A stretch of DNA of 64,000 bases from Klebsiella quasivariicola (GTDB lineage Bacteria; Pseudomonadota; Gammaproteobacteria; Enterobacterales; Enterobacteriaceae): contig NZ_CP022823.1 of the NCBI RefSeq assembly GCF_002269255.1, positions 4,216,001 through 4,280,000 of the forward strand, in the 5' to 3' direction. Every line of letters begins with the position of its first letter. The stretch's first letter is position 1. Under the pieces are notes generated by a model, which made no database searches, was not told the origin of the DNA, and saw only the letters and a list, made by a program, of their open reading frames with translations. Both the position numbers and the translations under genes were made by a program. Positions 16,459 through 24,595 of the stretch are shown here, in pieces.

Positions 16459-17568
16459 ATGTCCAATATACGACTGAGGAATGTCACCAAAAGGTTCGGC
16501 AGCACGGTGACGCTGCACCAGGTCAATCTCGATATTGAAGATGGCGAGTTTGCGGTCTTCGTCGGCCCTTCCGGCTGTGGAAAATCGACGCTGCTGCGCA
16601 TGATTGCCGGACTGGAAGAGGTCAGCGAAGGAGAAGTGCTGATCGGCGATGAGGTGATGAATGATGTGGTGCCCGCCCGCCGTGGCGTGGCAATGGTCTT
16701 CCAGTCCTATGCGCTCTATCCGCATATGACCGTGGCGGAGAATATGGGCTACGGGCTGAAGGTGAATAAGGTGCCGAAGGAGGAGATCCGCCGCCAGGTG
16801 GAAATGGTGGCCAAAACCCTGCAGCTCTCGCACCTGCTGGACCGTAAACCGAAGCAGCTCTCCGGCGGCCAGCGGCAGCGCGTGGCCATTGGCCGCGCGA
16901 TCGTGCGTAATCCCCGGGTGTTTATGTTCGATGAGCCGCTCTCTAACCTTGATGCGGAGCTGCGCGTCGATATGCGCCTGCATATTGCCCGCCTGCACCA
17001 GGAGCTGAAAACCACCATGGTGTATGTCACGCACGATCAGGTGGAAGCGATGACCCTGGCCGATAAAATCGTGGTCATGAACTACGGAAAGGTAGAACAA
17101 ATGGGTTCGCCGATGGCGCTATATTACAATCCGGTCAACAAATTCGTCGCCGGCTTTATCGGCTCGCCAAAGATGAACTTTTTGCCGGCCGTCGTCAGCG
17201 ACTGGCAGCCGGAACGCCTAACGGTCACCCTCGCGCAGGACCATCAGCTGACCCTGAACATCGCCACCCAACCGCTGAAGCCCGGCGCCGCGGTAACGTT
17301 GGGGATCCGGCCAGAACACCTCACTCCGGAAGTTACTACCGGTACGGTGGTGGAGTTTCAGTGTGAAGTGGTGGAGCGTCTGGGTAACAATACTTACCTG
17401 TTTGGTCAGTGCTACGGCCACGATAACGTCAAGGTTTTGCTGCCCGGCGACGTCCATTTCCGCCCGTGGCAGAAGATTAATCTGGCCTTCGACGACCGCT
17501 TCTGCATGGTGTTTGATGAGAACGATCTGCGCATCAGCGCCGACATCACGGCTCCGGATGCGCACTAG
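16459..17568 (+). CDS. ganC: ABC importer ATPase, MalK/UgpC-type
   Basis: A 369-residue ATPase of the sugar-importer class. Walker A GPSGCGKST is at residues 36-44, the signature LSGGQRQR starts at 134, Walker B is VFMFDEPLSNLD at about 152-163, and the switch His is in YVTHDQVEAM. The C-terminal TOBE-type regulatory domain is about 235-369 (LGIRPEHLTPE). The ATG at 16459 has GGGGA at proper distance; the ATG two codons earlier does not. It is transcribed alone, divergent from ganEFGBA, and energises GanFG. Confidence 0.92.
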   Translation: MSNIRLRNVTKRFGSTVTLHQVNLDIEDGEFAVFVGPSGCGKSTLLRMIAGLEEVSEGEVLIGDEVMNDVVPARRGVAMVFQSYALYPHMTVAENMGYGLKVNKVPKEEIRRQVEMVAKTLQLSHLLDRKPKQLSGGQRQRVAIGRAIVRNPRVFMFDEPLSNLDAELRVDMRLHIARLHQELKTTMVYVTHDQVEAMTLADKIVVMNYGKVEQMGSPMALYYNPVNKFVAGFIGSPKMNFLPAVVSDWQPERLTVTLAQDHQLTLNIATQPLKPGAAVTLGIRPEHLTPEVTTGTVVEFQCEVVERLGNNTYLFGQCYGHDNVKVLLPGDVHFRPWQKINLAFDDRFCMVFDENDLRISADITAPDAH

Positions 17569-17608
17569 CTAACATATTGCTGTCATCTGCGCAGCGTATG
17601 CTGTGACT

Positions 17609-17638
17609 GAATGCCGGAATACACCCTGCCCGGCATTC
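17609..17638 (+). terminator. Hairpin downstream of ganC
   Basis: A GAATGCCGG / CCGGCATTC 9-bp stem 40 bases after ganC. The downstream T-rich tract is weak, so it may be a stabilising hairpin. Confidence 0.55.
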
Positions 17639-17682
17639 ACACCCTCATTTTTATTCTGCTGCATCGGAATCATCCTTCTCTC

Positions 17683-17717
17683 CCGGCATCGCAGGCACTT
17701 GTGATGCCGGCTTTTTT
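17683..17717 (+). terminator. Rho-independent terminator before pdeB
   Basis: An 8-bp CCGGCATC / GATGCCGG stem is followed by CTTTTTT, isolating pdeB from ganC. Confidence 0.8.
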
Positions 17718-17803
17718 CCCTGAGCGGCATTCTTTCTCCCGCTGCGCCCGGTTTATCTTTCGCATATACTGATGGCAACCCGCGAGATAAAAAGGATACA
17801 GGC

Positions 17804-19363
17804 ATGAGGACCCGGCATCTGGTAGCGCTGTTTACAGGGGTGCTGATACTGGCCATCATCCTGCCCATCTCCTTCAGCATCTGGCAGGCAGCGCGGCAGG
17901 CCAAAATGCAGTTCTATCGTGAACTGGATGATTATTCCAACCGTATCGTCGTTCGGACGCTGCAGGTCGCTGACCAGGCCCGGGAAGCGCTGCGAGAGGC
18001 CGACGCACACACCGCCGCCTCCTGTAGCCCTGAACATCTGCTTACGCTCCGCCGCATTGCCTACACTCACCGCTATATCCAGGAAGTGCTCTGGCTACGC
18101 GATTCCGTACCACAATGCTCCTCCCTGGAAGACCATAGCGTCGCGGTCACCTTTCCACCGCCGGACCACATTGCCCCCGACGGCTATCGCACCTGGCTGA
18201 CCTCAATTAACGATCTTGGCCTCGATCATCAGATGACGGCCATGGGCAGCCAACAGCATATGGTGATGATCGATCCCATCTCCTTTATCGATGTGGTTCC
18301 CGCCAGCGAAGAGAAGATCCATACCATGCTGTTTGGTTTGGACCACATGAAAATGGTGATCAGCAGTCAACCGCTGCCGGCGAAAGTCTGGCAACGTATA
18401 AAAGATCCACATGTGGATATGCTCACGCTGGATAACACGGTCTACCGGATCCAGCGCATTCCCGAGCTGGGCTCTGGCATCGTGACCTGGTCTTCCACCC
18501 TACCGCTGCAGCAGCGCATTCGACAGCAGCTGATCTTCTGGCTCCCTGCCGGCATCTTCACCAGCCTGCTCGCCACCTGGCTGCTGCTGCGCCTGCTCAG
18601 GCACCTGCGTTCACCACGCAACAGTATGCTGGACGCACTCAACTCCGAAGCGATTCAGGTTTACTATCAGCCGATAATCTCGTTGCAGGACGGGAAAATT
18701 GCCGGCGCAGAAGCGTTGGCCCGCTGGCAGCAACCCGATGGCACCTTTTTATCGCCAGATATTTTTATTCCTCTGGCCGAACAGACTGGGCTTATCACGC
18801 AGCTGACGGAAGATATCGTCAGGAAAATTTTTACCGACCTGGGGCCCTGGCTGCAGCAGCGCCCGGAAATACATATCTCCATCAACCTGTCGGTGGATGA
18901 TTTACGCTCGCCCACCCTGCCGACGTTGTTACACGATCAGCTGCAGCACTGGGGGATCGCCGCCGAACAGATCATCCTTGAGATCACCGAGCGCGGGTTT
19001 GTCAACCCGGAGAGCACCCTGCCGGTGATCGCGCACTACCGTCAGGCCGGCCACCGCATTTCGATTGATGACTTTGGCACCGGCTACTCCAGCCTGAGCT
19101 ATCTGCAGGAGCTGGACGTCGACACGCTGAAAATCGATAAATCCTTTGTCGATACCCTCGAATACCGGCCGCTGACGCCGCATATTATTGAAATGGCCAA
19201 AGCGCTCAATCTGGCCACCGTTGCCGAAGGGGTGGAAACGGAAAGCCAGCGCGACTGGCTGCGCCAGCACGGCGTCCAGTACGCCCAGGGATGGCTGTAC
19301 AGCAAAGCACTGCCAAAAGAGCAGTTTATTCTGTGGGCGGAAAATAACCTCCAAGTGCAGTAA
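17804..19363 (+). CDS. pdeB: Cyclic-di-GMP phosphodiesterase with CSS sensor domain (PdeB/YlaB)
   Basis: A 519-residue inner-membrane protein. TM1 (residues 6-28) and TM2 (about 243-265) flank a periplasmic CSS-motif domain with Cys74 and the CSS at 105-107, which form a redox-sensitive disulfide in this family. The cytosolic EAL domain starts at about 275 with EAL at 303-305 and has the catalytic and metal motifs INLSVDDL, EITERGF, DDFGTGYSS, KIDKSFV and EGVETESQ, so it should be active. It hydrolyses c-di-GMP to pGpG. The start has AAAGGA-like AAAAAGGATACAGGC upstream. E. coli has ylaB next to ylaC; here the gan block separates them. Confidence 0.92.
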   Translation: MRTRHLVALFTGVLILAIILPISFSIWQAARQAKMQFYRELDDYSNRIVVRTLQVADQAREALREADAHTAASCSPEHLLTLRRIAYTHRYIQEVLWLRDSVPQCSSLEDHSVAVTFPPPDHIAPDGYRTWLTSINDLGLDHQMTAMGSQQHMVMIDPISFIDVVPASEEKIHTMLFGLDHMKMVISSQPLPAKVWQRIKDPHVDMLTLDNTVYRIQRIPELGSGIVTWSSTLPLQQRIRQQLIFWLPAGIFTSLLATWLLLRLLRHLRSPRNSMLDALNSEAIQVYYQPIISLQDGKIAGAEALARWQQPDGTFLSPDIFIPLAEQTGLITQLTEDIVRKIFTDLGPWLQQRPEIHISINLSVDDLRSPTLPTLLHDQLQHWGIAAEQIILEITERGFVNPESTLPVIAHYRQAGHRISIDDFGTGYSSLSYLQELDVDTLKIDKSFVDTLEYRPLTPHIIEMAKALNLATVAEGVETESQRDWLRQHGVQYAQGWLYSKALPKEQFILWAENNLQVQ

Positions 19364-19424
19364 GCAACAGGAGCAATAAGCAGAAGCCAGCGGGTGTAGC
19401 CACTTCGCCGCCCGTGCCTGGGCG

Positions 19425-19697
19425 CTACTTCAGATAGGATTTAATGACCTGCATCACCGTCTCCAGATCCGCTTCACGCTGTGTCTCTTCAGGCTCTTTC
19501 ACCACATGGTCGGTCAGATGCCCCTGAATAACCTGCAGCATCATACCGTTGACCGCGCCACGGATCGCCGCCAGCTGCTGTAGCACCTCAGCGCACTCAT
19601 GCTCGCGATTGAGCATTTTCTCTAACGCGGTACTCTGCCCCTGAATCTTTTTCAGTCGGGTCAGTAACATTTTTTTGTGTCGAACTGTATGTGACAT
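19425..19697 (-). CDS. rcnR: RcnR, nickel/cobalt-responsive repressor
   Basis: A 90-residue CsoR/RcnR-family repressor. It retains the metal ligands of E. coli RcnR: the N-terminal amine and His3, Cys35, His60 and His64. It represses rcnA until Ni(II) or Co(II) binds. The start at 19697 gives the family N-terminus MSHTVRHKKM, which is required for metal binding; upstream in-frame Met codons would bury it. It is divergent from rcnA with two T-A-C-T-G-tract operators between them. Confidence 0.95.
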   Translation of the reverse strand: MSHTVRHKKMLLTRLKKIQGQSTALEKMLNREHECAEVLQQLAAIRGAVNGMMLQVIQGHLTDHVVKEPEETQREADLETVMQVIKSYLK

Positions 19698-19794
19698 TGC
19701 ACGATCCACCGTTTCATTCTGTCCGTGATTACCGACCTTCATCATCAGTAACGCCTGCCAGCATAGCATGATCCCTTTTGTCAGCCGCTTTTTC

Positions 19795-19809
19795 TACTGG
19801 GGGGTAGTA
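19795..19809. promoter_or_regulatory. RcnR operator 1
   Basis: TACTGGGGGGTAGTA: a six-G tract flanked by TACT / AGTA, matching the known RcnR TACT-G6-N-AGTA site. Confidence 0.9.
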
Positions 19810-19815
19810 TTTTAC

Positions 19816-19830
19816 TACTGGGGGGGAGTA
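19816..19830. promoter_or_regulatory. RcnR operator 2
   Basis: TACTGGGGGGGAGTA, a second RcnR site in the same orientation, starting 21 bases after the first (two helical turns, same DNA face). It lies 31 bases before the rcnA start. Confidence 0.9.
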
Positions 19831-19861
19831 GGATAAAGGCACTTTTGGCAAGGATCCCGAT

Positions 19862-20692
19862 ATGAACGATTTCACTTCCCTTCTGCAGCAGGGCAATGCC
19901 TGGCTGTTTATTCCCAGCGCGATACTGCTCGGTGCCCTGCACGGCCTTGAACCGGGCCATTCAAAAACCATGATGGCCGCCTTTATCGTGGCGGTACGAG
20001 GAACGTTAAAACAGGCGATACTGCTGGGGCTTGCGGCGACGGTTTCGCATACGGCGGTCGTCTGGCTGATCGCTATGGCCGGCCTGTGGTTTGGCCGCGG
20101 CTGGAACGCACAGACCTCTGAACCGTGGTTTCAGCTGATCTCGGGGATAGCGATTGTACTGATTGCCTGCTGGATGCTCTGGCGCACCTGGCGCGAATCG
20201 CAGCCCCATACGCACTCTCATCATCCGCACGCTCATGAACATGAACATGAACATCATCACCATAAACATGACCATCACCATGCGCCTTCATCCGCCGCGC
20301 CGCTGGTGGCGGAAGAGTGGCAGGACGCACATCAGCGGGCTCATGCGCAGGAGATCAATCGACGCTTTGATGGCCGCCAGGTGACGACCGGGCAGATCGT
20401 ACTGTTTGGCCTGACTGGCGGGCTGATCCCCTGCCCGGCGTCCATTACCGTGCTGCTTATCTGTTTACAGCTGAAGAAATTCTCGCTGGGCGCCACGCTG
20501 GTGCTGGGCTTTAGCGTCGGTCTGGCGCTGACGCTGGTCGCTTCCGGGGCCATCGCCGCCCTGAGCCTGAAACATGCCACCCGCCGCTGGCCGTGGCTTA
20601 ACGACCTCTCGCGCAAGGCGCCCTGGATCTCAGGCTTACTGATCATCGTGGTGGGGATTTACATGATGCTTCATGGCCTGAGCGGCCTGTAA
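19862..20692 (+). CDS. rcnA: RcnA nickel/cobalt efflux protein
   Basis: A 276-residue inner-membrane NiCoT/RcnA-family exporter. The hydrophobic segments lie on either side of a central His-rich cytosolic loop (about residues 118-141, many HEH and HHH runs), the presumed metal-collecting loop. The motif GALHGLEPGHSKTMMAAF matches the HX4DH-like signature region of the family. It exports Ni(II) and Co(II). Controlled by RcnR through the paired operators upstream. No rcnB-like periplasmic gene follows; the downstream gene is unrelated and convergent. Confidence 0.95.
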   Translation: MNDFTSLLQQGNAWLFIPSAILLGALHGLEPGHSKTMMAAFIVAVRGTLKQAILLGLAATVSHTAVVWLIAMAGLWFGRGWNAQTSEPWFQLISGIAIVLIACWMLWRTWRESQPHTHSHHPHAHEHEHEHHHHKHDHHHAPSSAAPLVAEEWQDAHQRAHAQEINRRFDGRQVTTGQIVLFGLTGGLIPCPASITVLLICLQLKKFSLGATLVLGFSVGLALTLVASGAIAALSLKHATRRWPWLNDLSRKAPWISGLLIIVVGIYMMLHGLSGL

Positions 20693-20702
20693 GCGATGAA
20701 AG

Positions 20703-20727
20703 GCCCTCTCCGTGATGAAGAGGGCGA
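20703..20727. terminator. Hairpin between rcnA and yczE
   Basis: GCCCTCT / AGAGGGC stem in the short gap between two convergent genes. The T tracts on both sides are poor. Confidence 0.5.
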
Positions 20728-20736
20728 GTCATTAAT

Positions 20737-21351
20737 TCAGGAGACGGTTTGCTGGGGAGTGCTGACCGCTTTGCGAGTGACGGGTCGGCTAAACCACGGC
20801 AGGCACAGCTGGATCAGCGGGCCAATCGCCAACGCGTAAATCACCGTGCCGACGCCAAACTTGCCCCCCAGCAGCCAGCCAATCACCAGCACAGAGAGCT
20901 CGATCGCCGTCCGGATACCGCGCAGTGACCAACCAGTGCGAGCGTGCAGGCCAGTCATTAAGCCATCGCGCGGCCCGGGGCCAAAGCCCGCGCCAATATA
21001 CATCCCGGTAGCGATAGCGTTCAGCACAATCGCCACCACCAGCAGTGTACTGCGGGCTACCAGCGACTCCAGCGGCGGCAGGACGGCCAGCGTGGCGTCC
21101 GCCGCCAGTCCCAGCACGATAACGTTACTCACCGTGCCGAGCCCTGGCATCTGGCGGATTGGGATCCACAGTAGCAGCACCGCCGCGCCGGTGAGAATAA
21201 TCACCGTACCGAAACTGATCCCCAGCTGTTTTGCCACCCCGAGATGGAAAACATCCCACGGATCGGCGCCAAGATTGGCATGCACGAAGAGCGCCGTGGA
21301 CACGCCGTAAAGCACCAGACCAATATATAACTGCAGCAGGCGACGAAGCAT
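20737..21351 (-). CDS. yczE: YczE/YyaS/YitT-family membrane protein
   Basis: A 204-residue polytopic inner-membrane protein of the YczE group with about five hydrophobic segments. Family marks are LVLYGVSTALFVHANLGADPWDVFHLGVAKQLG at the N-terminus and IGAGFGPGPRDGLMTGL in the middle. Function is not established. It is divergent from a MocR-type regulator, the standard arrangement of the yczR-yczE pair in many bacteria, so its expression is probably controlled by that gene. Confidence 0.8.
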   Translation of the reverse strand: MLRRLLQLYIGLVLYGVSTALFVHANLGADPWDVFHLGVAKQLGISFGTVIILTGAAVLLLWIPIRQMPGLGTVSNVIVLGLAADATLAVLPPLESLVARSTLLVVAIVLNAIATGMYIGAGFGPGPRDGLMTGLHARTGWSLRGIRTAIELSVLVIGWLLGGKFGVGTVIYALAIGPLIQLCLPWFSRPVTRKAVSTPQQTVS

Positions 21352-21439
21352 ATTTTTTCCTCAACATCATTGCGAATGCCTTCATCATCAGCAAAAATGG
21401 ACTGATAATTAATGGCCAGTTTTGGAAAAGTGGATCGCT

Positions 21440-22867
21440 ATGTCAGCCCGACGCTTTGGAACCCAATCCCTGGTACGCCTGCTCGGCAACTGGCAGGAGT
21501 CCAGCTCACGCACGCCGCTATGGCGCCAGCTGGCGGAAGCGCTCCGCCTGCTGATCCTTGATGGTCGCCTGACGCTGCAAACGCGCCTGCCCGGCGAGCG
21601 CGAGCTGGCGACGGCCCTGAACGTCAGCCGGACCACCATCGCCAGCGCGCTCGGCCAGTTGCGGGAGGAGGGTTTTCTCTACAGCCGTCAGGGGAGCGGG
21701 TCACGCATTGTTTTGCCGGAACGCCCCGCCGATCTTCCTCTGCCTACCGGCATCTCATCTACGCTTAATCTCTCTACCGCCGCGCTCAGCGCCGGGCCGG
21801 AAGTCCATCAGGCCTTCCAGCATGCCATGACCCTGCTCCCGTCCTATCTGACGCAAACTGGCTACGATCAACATGGATTGCCAGTGCTGCGGGAGGCCAT
21901 TGCCCGGCACTATAGCGAACGCGGTCTACCGACGCGGCCCGATGAGGTGATGGTCGTCAACGGCGCCCTTAGCGCCTTCGCATTGATCCTGCGCCTGTTT
22001 ACCGGCCCGGGTGACCGGGTGGTCATTGACGCTCCAACCTATCCCATGGCGATTAGCGCGATTCAGGGTGCCTCCTGCCGCCCGATCGGCGTCGCGCTCC
22101 CGCAGCAGGGATGGGACTGTGATGGATTGGCGGCGACTATTGCGCAGACCGCGCCGCGTCTGGCATGGCTGATGCCGGATTTTCACAATCCCACCGGGCG
22201 CTGTATGGATGCCCCCACCCGCCAGCGGGTCGCGGATATCGCCGCCAGGACGCGAACAACGCTGGTAATCGATGAGACCATGGCCGACCTTTGGTACAAC
22301 GCGCCCCCGCCCCCGCCGCTGGCCTGCTTTAATCCCGATGCCGCGGTGATCACCATTGGTTCGGCCGGGAAAAGTTTCTGGGGAGGACTGCGCATCGGCT
22401 GGATCCGCGCCAGTGCGCGAACCATCGCCTCGCTTATTCAGGCCCGTGATTCCCTGGATTTAGGTACACCGCTGCTGGAGCAGCTGGCCTGCAGCTGGTT
22501 GCTGGACAATGCCGCAACGTTGCTGCCGCCGCGTCGGGAGATGCTGAAGGCGCGCCGGGACATGTGCGAAACGCTGATGGCGGAATATTTTCCCCGCTGG
22601 CGATTTGCGGCGCCGGAAGGTGGGCTCTCTTTTTGGGTGGAACTCCCTGACATGCTGGCCACCCTGTTCTCTGCGCGCGCGGAAAGCCAGGGGATCCATA
22701 TCGGTACCGGTACGCGATTTGGTCTGGAGGGGGCGTTCGATCGCTATTTACGGCTGCCGTTTACGCTGCCGGATGAAGCATTGCGCCAGGCCTTCTCCAC
22801 GCTACAACCGCTGTGGCAAAGCCTTGCAGAGCAGAAGGAAAATACGCGTCTGCGGAAAATAATATAA
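21440..22867 (+). CDS. yczR: MocR-family regulator, YczR type
   Basis: A 475-residue regulator with an N-terminal GntR winged helix (about residues 20-95, LATALNVSRTTIASALGQLREEGFL) and an aminotransferase-like domain with PLP lysine in TIGSAGKSFWGGLRIGWI. The divergent YczE membrane gene 88 bases away identifies the YczR class. The ATG at 21440 is preferred to an in-frame TTG at 21422. This is the second MocR-type regulator in the window and is unrelated in context to the one at 3448-4899. The effector is unknown. Confidence 0.85.
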   Translation: MSARRFGTQSLVRLLGNWQESSSRTPLWRQLAEALRLLILDGRLTLQTRLPGERELATALNVSRTTIASALGQLREEGFLYSRQGSGSRIVLPERPADLPLPTGISSTLNLSTAALSAGPEVHQAFQHAMTLLPSYLTQTGYDQHGLPVLREAIARHYSERGLPTRPDEVMVVNGALSAFALILRLFTGPGDRVVIDAPTYPMAISAIQGASCRPIGVALPQQGWDCDGLAATIAQTAPRLAWLMPDFHNPTGRCMDAPTRQRVADIAARTRTTLVIDETMADLWYNAPPPPPLACFNPDAAVITIGSAGKSFWGGLRIGWIRASARTIASLIQARDSLDLGTPLLEQLACSWLLDNAATLLPPRREMLKARRDMCETLMAEYFPRWRFAAPEGGLSFWVELPDMLATLFSARAESQGIHIGTGTRFGLEGAFDRYLRLPFTLPDEALRQAFSTLQPLWQSLAEQKENTRLRKII

Positions 22868-22876
22868 CAAAATATC

Positions 22877-22898
22877 GACGGGCTGGGTTCAGCCCGTC
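22877..22898. terminator. Hairpin after yczR
   Basis: An 8-bp GACGGGCT / AGCCCGTC stem with a 6-nt loop lies 10 bases after the yczR stop. There is no T run on the plus strand; a T-rich flank (GATATTTTG) exists on the minus strand. Confidence 0.5.
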
Positions 22899-23001
22899 AA
22901 ATGACCGTCATCCATGAGGTATATGAGATGTTTTTATAAAATTGCCGGGATATCCTGCCCTCTGGTTATGGCAACCCGATGATAGAAATAAGGCAATTTC
23001 A

Positions 23002-23217
23002 TTAATGCTGGCGCGGAATAGGAAACCCTTTCAGGGAAATAATAAAGCCATCTTCATCTTTTTTAATTTTAGCGCCGGTGTCACACCAGTCGGAGGCAAT
23101 GCGAAAGAACTCATCACTACCGATATTCCAGTTCAGGCGAACATGTTTTACGTATCCTGAGCGCAACATATCGCAGGCTTCGCTATAGTTGCTGGCTGTA
23201 GAGAGTTGTTGTTTCAT
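23002..23217 (-). CDS. Small protein of unknown function, second in a two-gene unit
   Basis: A 71-residue cytosolic protein (MKQQLSTASNYSEACDMLR ... GFPIPRQH) that I do not recognise. It is a mixed alpha/beta sequence with two Cys and several Trp, without signal or membrane segment. Its ATG overlaps the stop codon of the upstream gene by four bases, indicating translational coupling. The paired organisation with a ribbon-helix-helix-like protein resembles a toxin-antitoxin or regulator-partner unit, but no toxin family motif is visible. Confidence 0.65.
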   Translation of the reverse strand: MKQQLSTASNYSEACDMLRSGYVKHVRLNWNIGSDEFFRIASDWCDTGAKIKKDEDGFIISLKGFPIPRQH

Positions 23218-23471
23218 TTTTTCTTCTTCAGAAGTTTTCTTAATGCTTTGATTTCTTTAGGGGTTAATGGCGTCGCTTCCTCTTCGGTATGCTGGCTGTC
23301 AATGTCTTCTTCCGTTACCCCCGCCTCAGCTGCTGACGCCTCCAGCTGAAAAGCCAGCTGCAACAGCTTTTCCGTTGCCGTACCCAGGTTCTCGTTATTC
23401 ACTTCCGCATAATGACGCAGCTTCTCTTTTAACTCGGCGTCAATTTTTACATTCAAAACCACTGTGGTCAT
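23214..23471 (-). CDS. Small ribbon-helix-helix-like protein, first in a two-gene unit
   Basis: An 85-residue protein. The first 45 residues read as a strand (TTVVLNVKID) and two helices (AELKEKLRHYAEVNN, GTATEKLLQLAFQL), consistent with a CopG/Arc-type ribbon-helix-helix DNA-binding fold. An acidic linker (EEDIDSQHTEEEA) and a very basic tail ending in KKKK follow. It could be the autoregulating antitoxin-like partner of the overlapping downstream gene. The family is not recognised for certain. Confidence 0.65.
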   Translation of the reverse strand: MTTVVLNVKIDAELKEKLRHYAEVNNENLGTATEKLLQLAFQLEASAAEAGVTEEDIDSQHTEEEATPLTPKEIKALRKLLKKKK

Positions 23472-23772
23472 AGCTACGCTTCCCGTGCAATAAAATCATC
23501 ATAATTAATACACGAAGTTAACATGCTGATCCAGAGATATATTTTATAGCATGGATCGGCCAACAAATTCCCATCAATAAGATGCACCTTATTTATGACA
23601 CAGACATGACATTAATATTTCAGTAGTATTTCAGATTTATGACAAGTCAATATTATGGAATAAAAAGGTAGTTTTTTAACAACTAAAAATAATATGTGAT
23701 CTGTACCAGAAATTAATTACAGCAGGCGTAAAGACCGGATAAACATAAGGGAAATAACAGGCAGGCTGAAAT
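23472..23772. other. AT-rich intergenic region between the small gene pair and ffs
   Basis: About 300 bases of AT-rich sequence with many stop codons in all frames. It should hold the promoter of the minus-strand small gene pair and the 3' end of the ffs transcript. I saw no convincing terminator hairpin after 4.5S RNA. Confidence 0.5.
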
Positions 23773-23886
23773 GGGTGGGGGCCCTGCCAGCTACATCCCG
23801 GCACACACGTCGTCTGCTCTGGCTGCTTCCTTCCGGACCTGACCTGGTAAACAGAGTAGCGTTGCGGGAGAACCAACAGAGCCCCC
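23773..23886 (-). ncRNA. ffs: 4.5S RNA of the signal recognition particle
   Basis: 114 bases on the minus strand matching E. coli 4.5S RNA almost throughout: the 5' end GGGGGCTCTGTTGGT, the conserved tetraloop region GGTCCGGAAGGAAGCAGCC, and the 3' end GGGCCCCCACCC pairing with the 5' end. It binds Ffh and is needed for membrane protein targeting. Its promoter starts transcription about 25 bases upstream, leaving a leader that RNase P removes in E. coli. Confidence 0.97.
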
Positions 23887-23919
23887 ATTGAGAGCGTTGG
23901 TTACCCAACGCGCTGGCGC

Positions 23920-23948
23920 ATTATCCCTGCTGACCTGGTGAATTGCAA
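23920..23948 (-). promoter_or_regulatory. ffs promoter
   Basis: On the minus strand TTGCAA and GATAAT are separated by 17 bases, followed by a GC-rich discriminator (GCGCCAGCGCG) typical of stringently controlled stable RNA promoters. The predicted start is about 25 bases before mature 4.5S RNA. Confidence 0.85.
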
Positions 23949-24120
23949 GCGCACGCCGACTGCCTGCTGGTTTATTGTGCAATAACGCGAATAAAACCAA
24001 CAACTCACAGTTAACCGGTGAGATTGCGAGCGCGCCCTCAGCTTAAAGACGTGATATCCACCATACTTAGCCACCTTACCTCTTCTTTTATAATCAGCAC
24101 ATTGTCTCTACGGTACTCGA

Positions 24121-24528
24121 ATGACTGACTCATCACCCCAGACCATTACTTTGCCTTTACCCGCTATTGAAGGGATGACCATCGCCTATCAGGGCGTGAA
24201 CTATCTGCGCCCGGGAAAAATGCTCGACTTCGCAACCCTCAGCCAGGCGCCGGTAAGGGCGGTCACGCCGCTGTCGCTGCTCTATTCCACCGTCGGCGTG
24301 CTGCGCCAGGTCGAACTGCGCAAGCTGCCGGTCTATATCAGCGGTCGGGTGGTGTATCCCATCTCATCGCTGGCCATGCCGGGCCTGCGCGCGAAGCTCA
24401 TCATTAACGCCGCCTCGCAGCGCCTGAAATTTCTTGAGAGTTTGATCGCCAGTTCACCGTCTGACAATGTCCATGGCATGCAGATCCTCGGCCTAGCCCT
24501 GACGTTCACCGTCGAGCAGCCCGCCTGA
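24121..24528 (+). CDS. Hypothetical protein upstream of atl
   Basis: A 135-residue protein (MTDSSPQTITLPLPAIEG ... ALTFTVEQPA) that I do not recognise. It has no signal peptide or clear membrane helix and reads as mostly beta strands with a leucine-rich helix near residue 110. A TATAAT box lies 27 bases upstream of the start codon. It occupies the place where E. coli carries ybaA, but the sequence is not YbaA. It ends 67 bases before atl on the same strand. Codon use looks like the neighbouring genes, so a real gene is likely. Confidence 0.65.
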   Translation: MTDSSPQTITLPLPAIEGMTIAYQGVNYLRPGKMLDFATLSQAPVRAVTPLSLLYSTVGVLRQVELRKLPVYISGRVVYPISSLAMPGLRAKLIINAASQRLKFLESLIASSPSDNVHGMQILGLALTFTVEQPA

Positions 24529-24595
24529 CCCTTGCCGACTGTACAGCCTGCGGCTCAGCGCTTATGCTGGCGTTTTGCCGGTAACAGGACAGAAC

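Noticed and set aside
22914..22982. Possible 22-residue small ORF starting MRYMRCFYK
   Set aside because: No proper Shine-Dalgarno spacing and no recognised small-protein family; cannot be supported.
23002..23471. HicAB toxin-antitoxin call for the overlapping pair
   Set aside because: Neither protein has the HicA dsRBD-like or HicB partial RNase H features; only the gene layout resembles a toxin-antitoxin unit.
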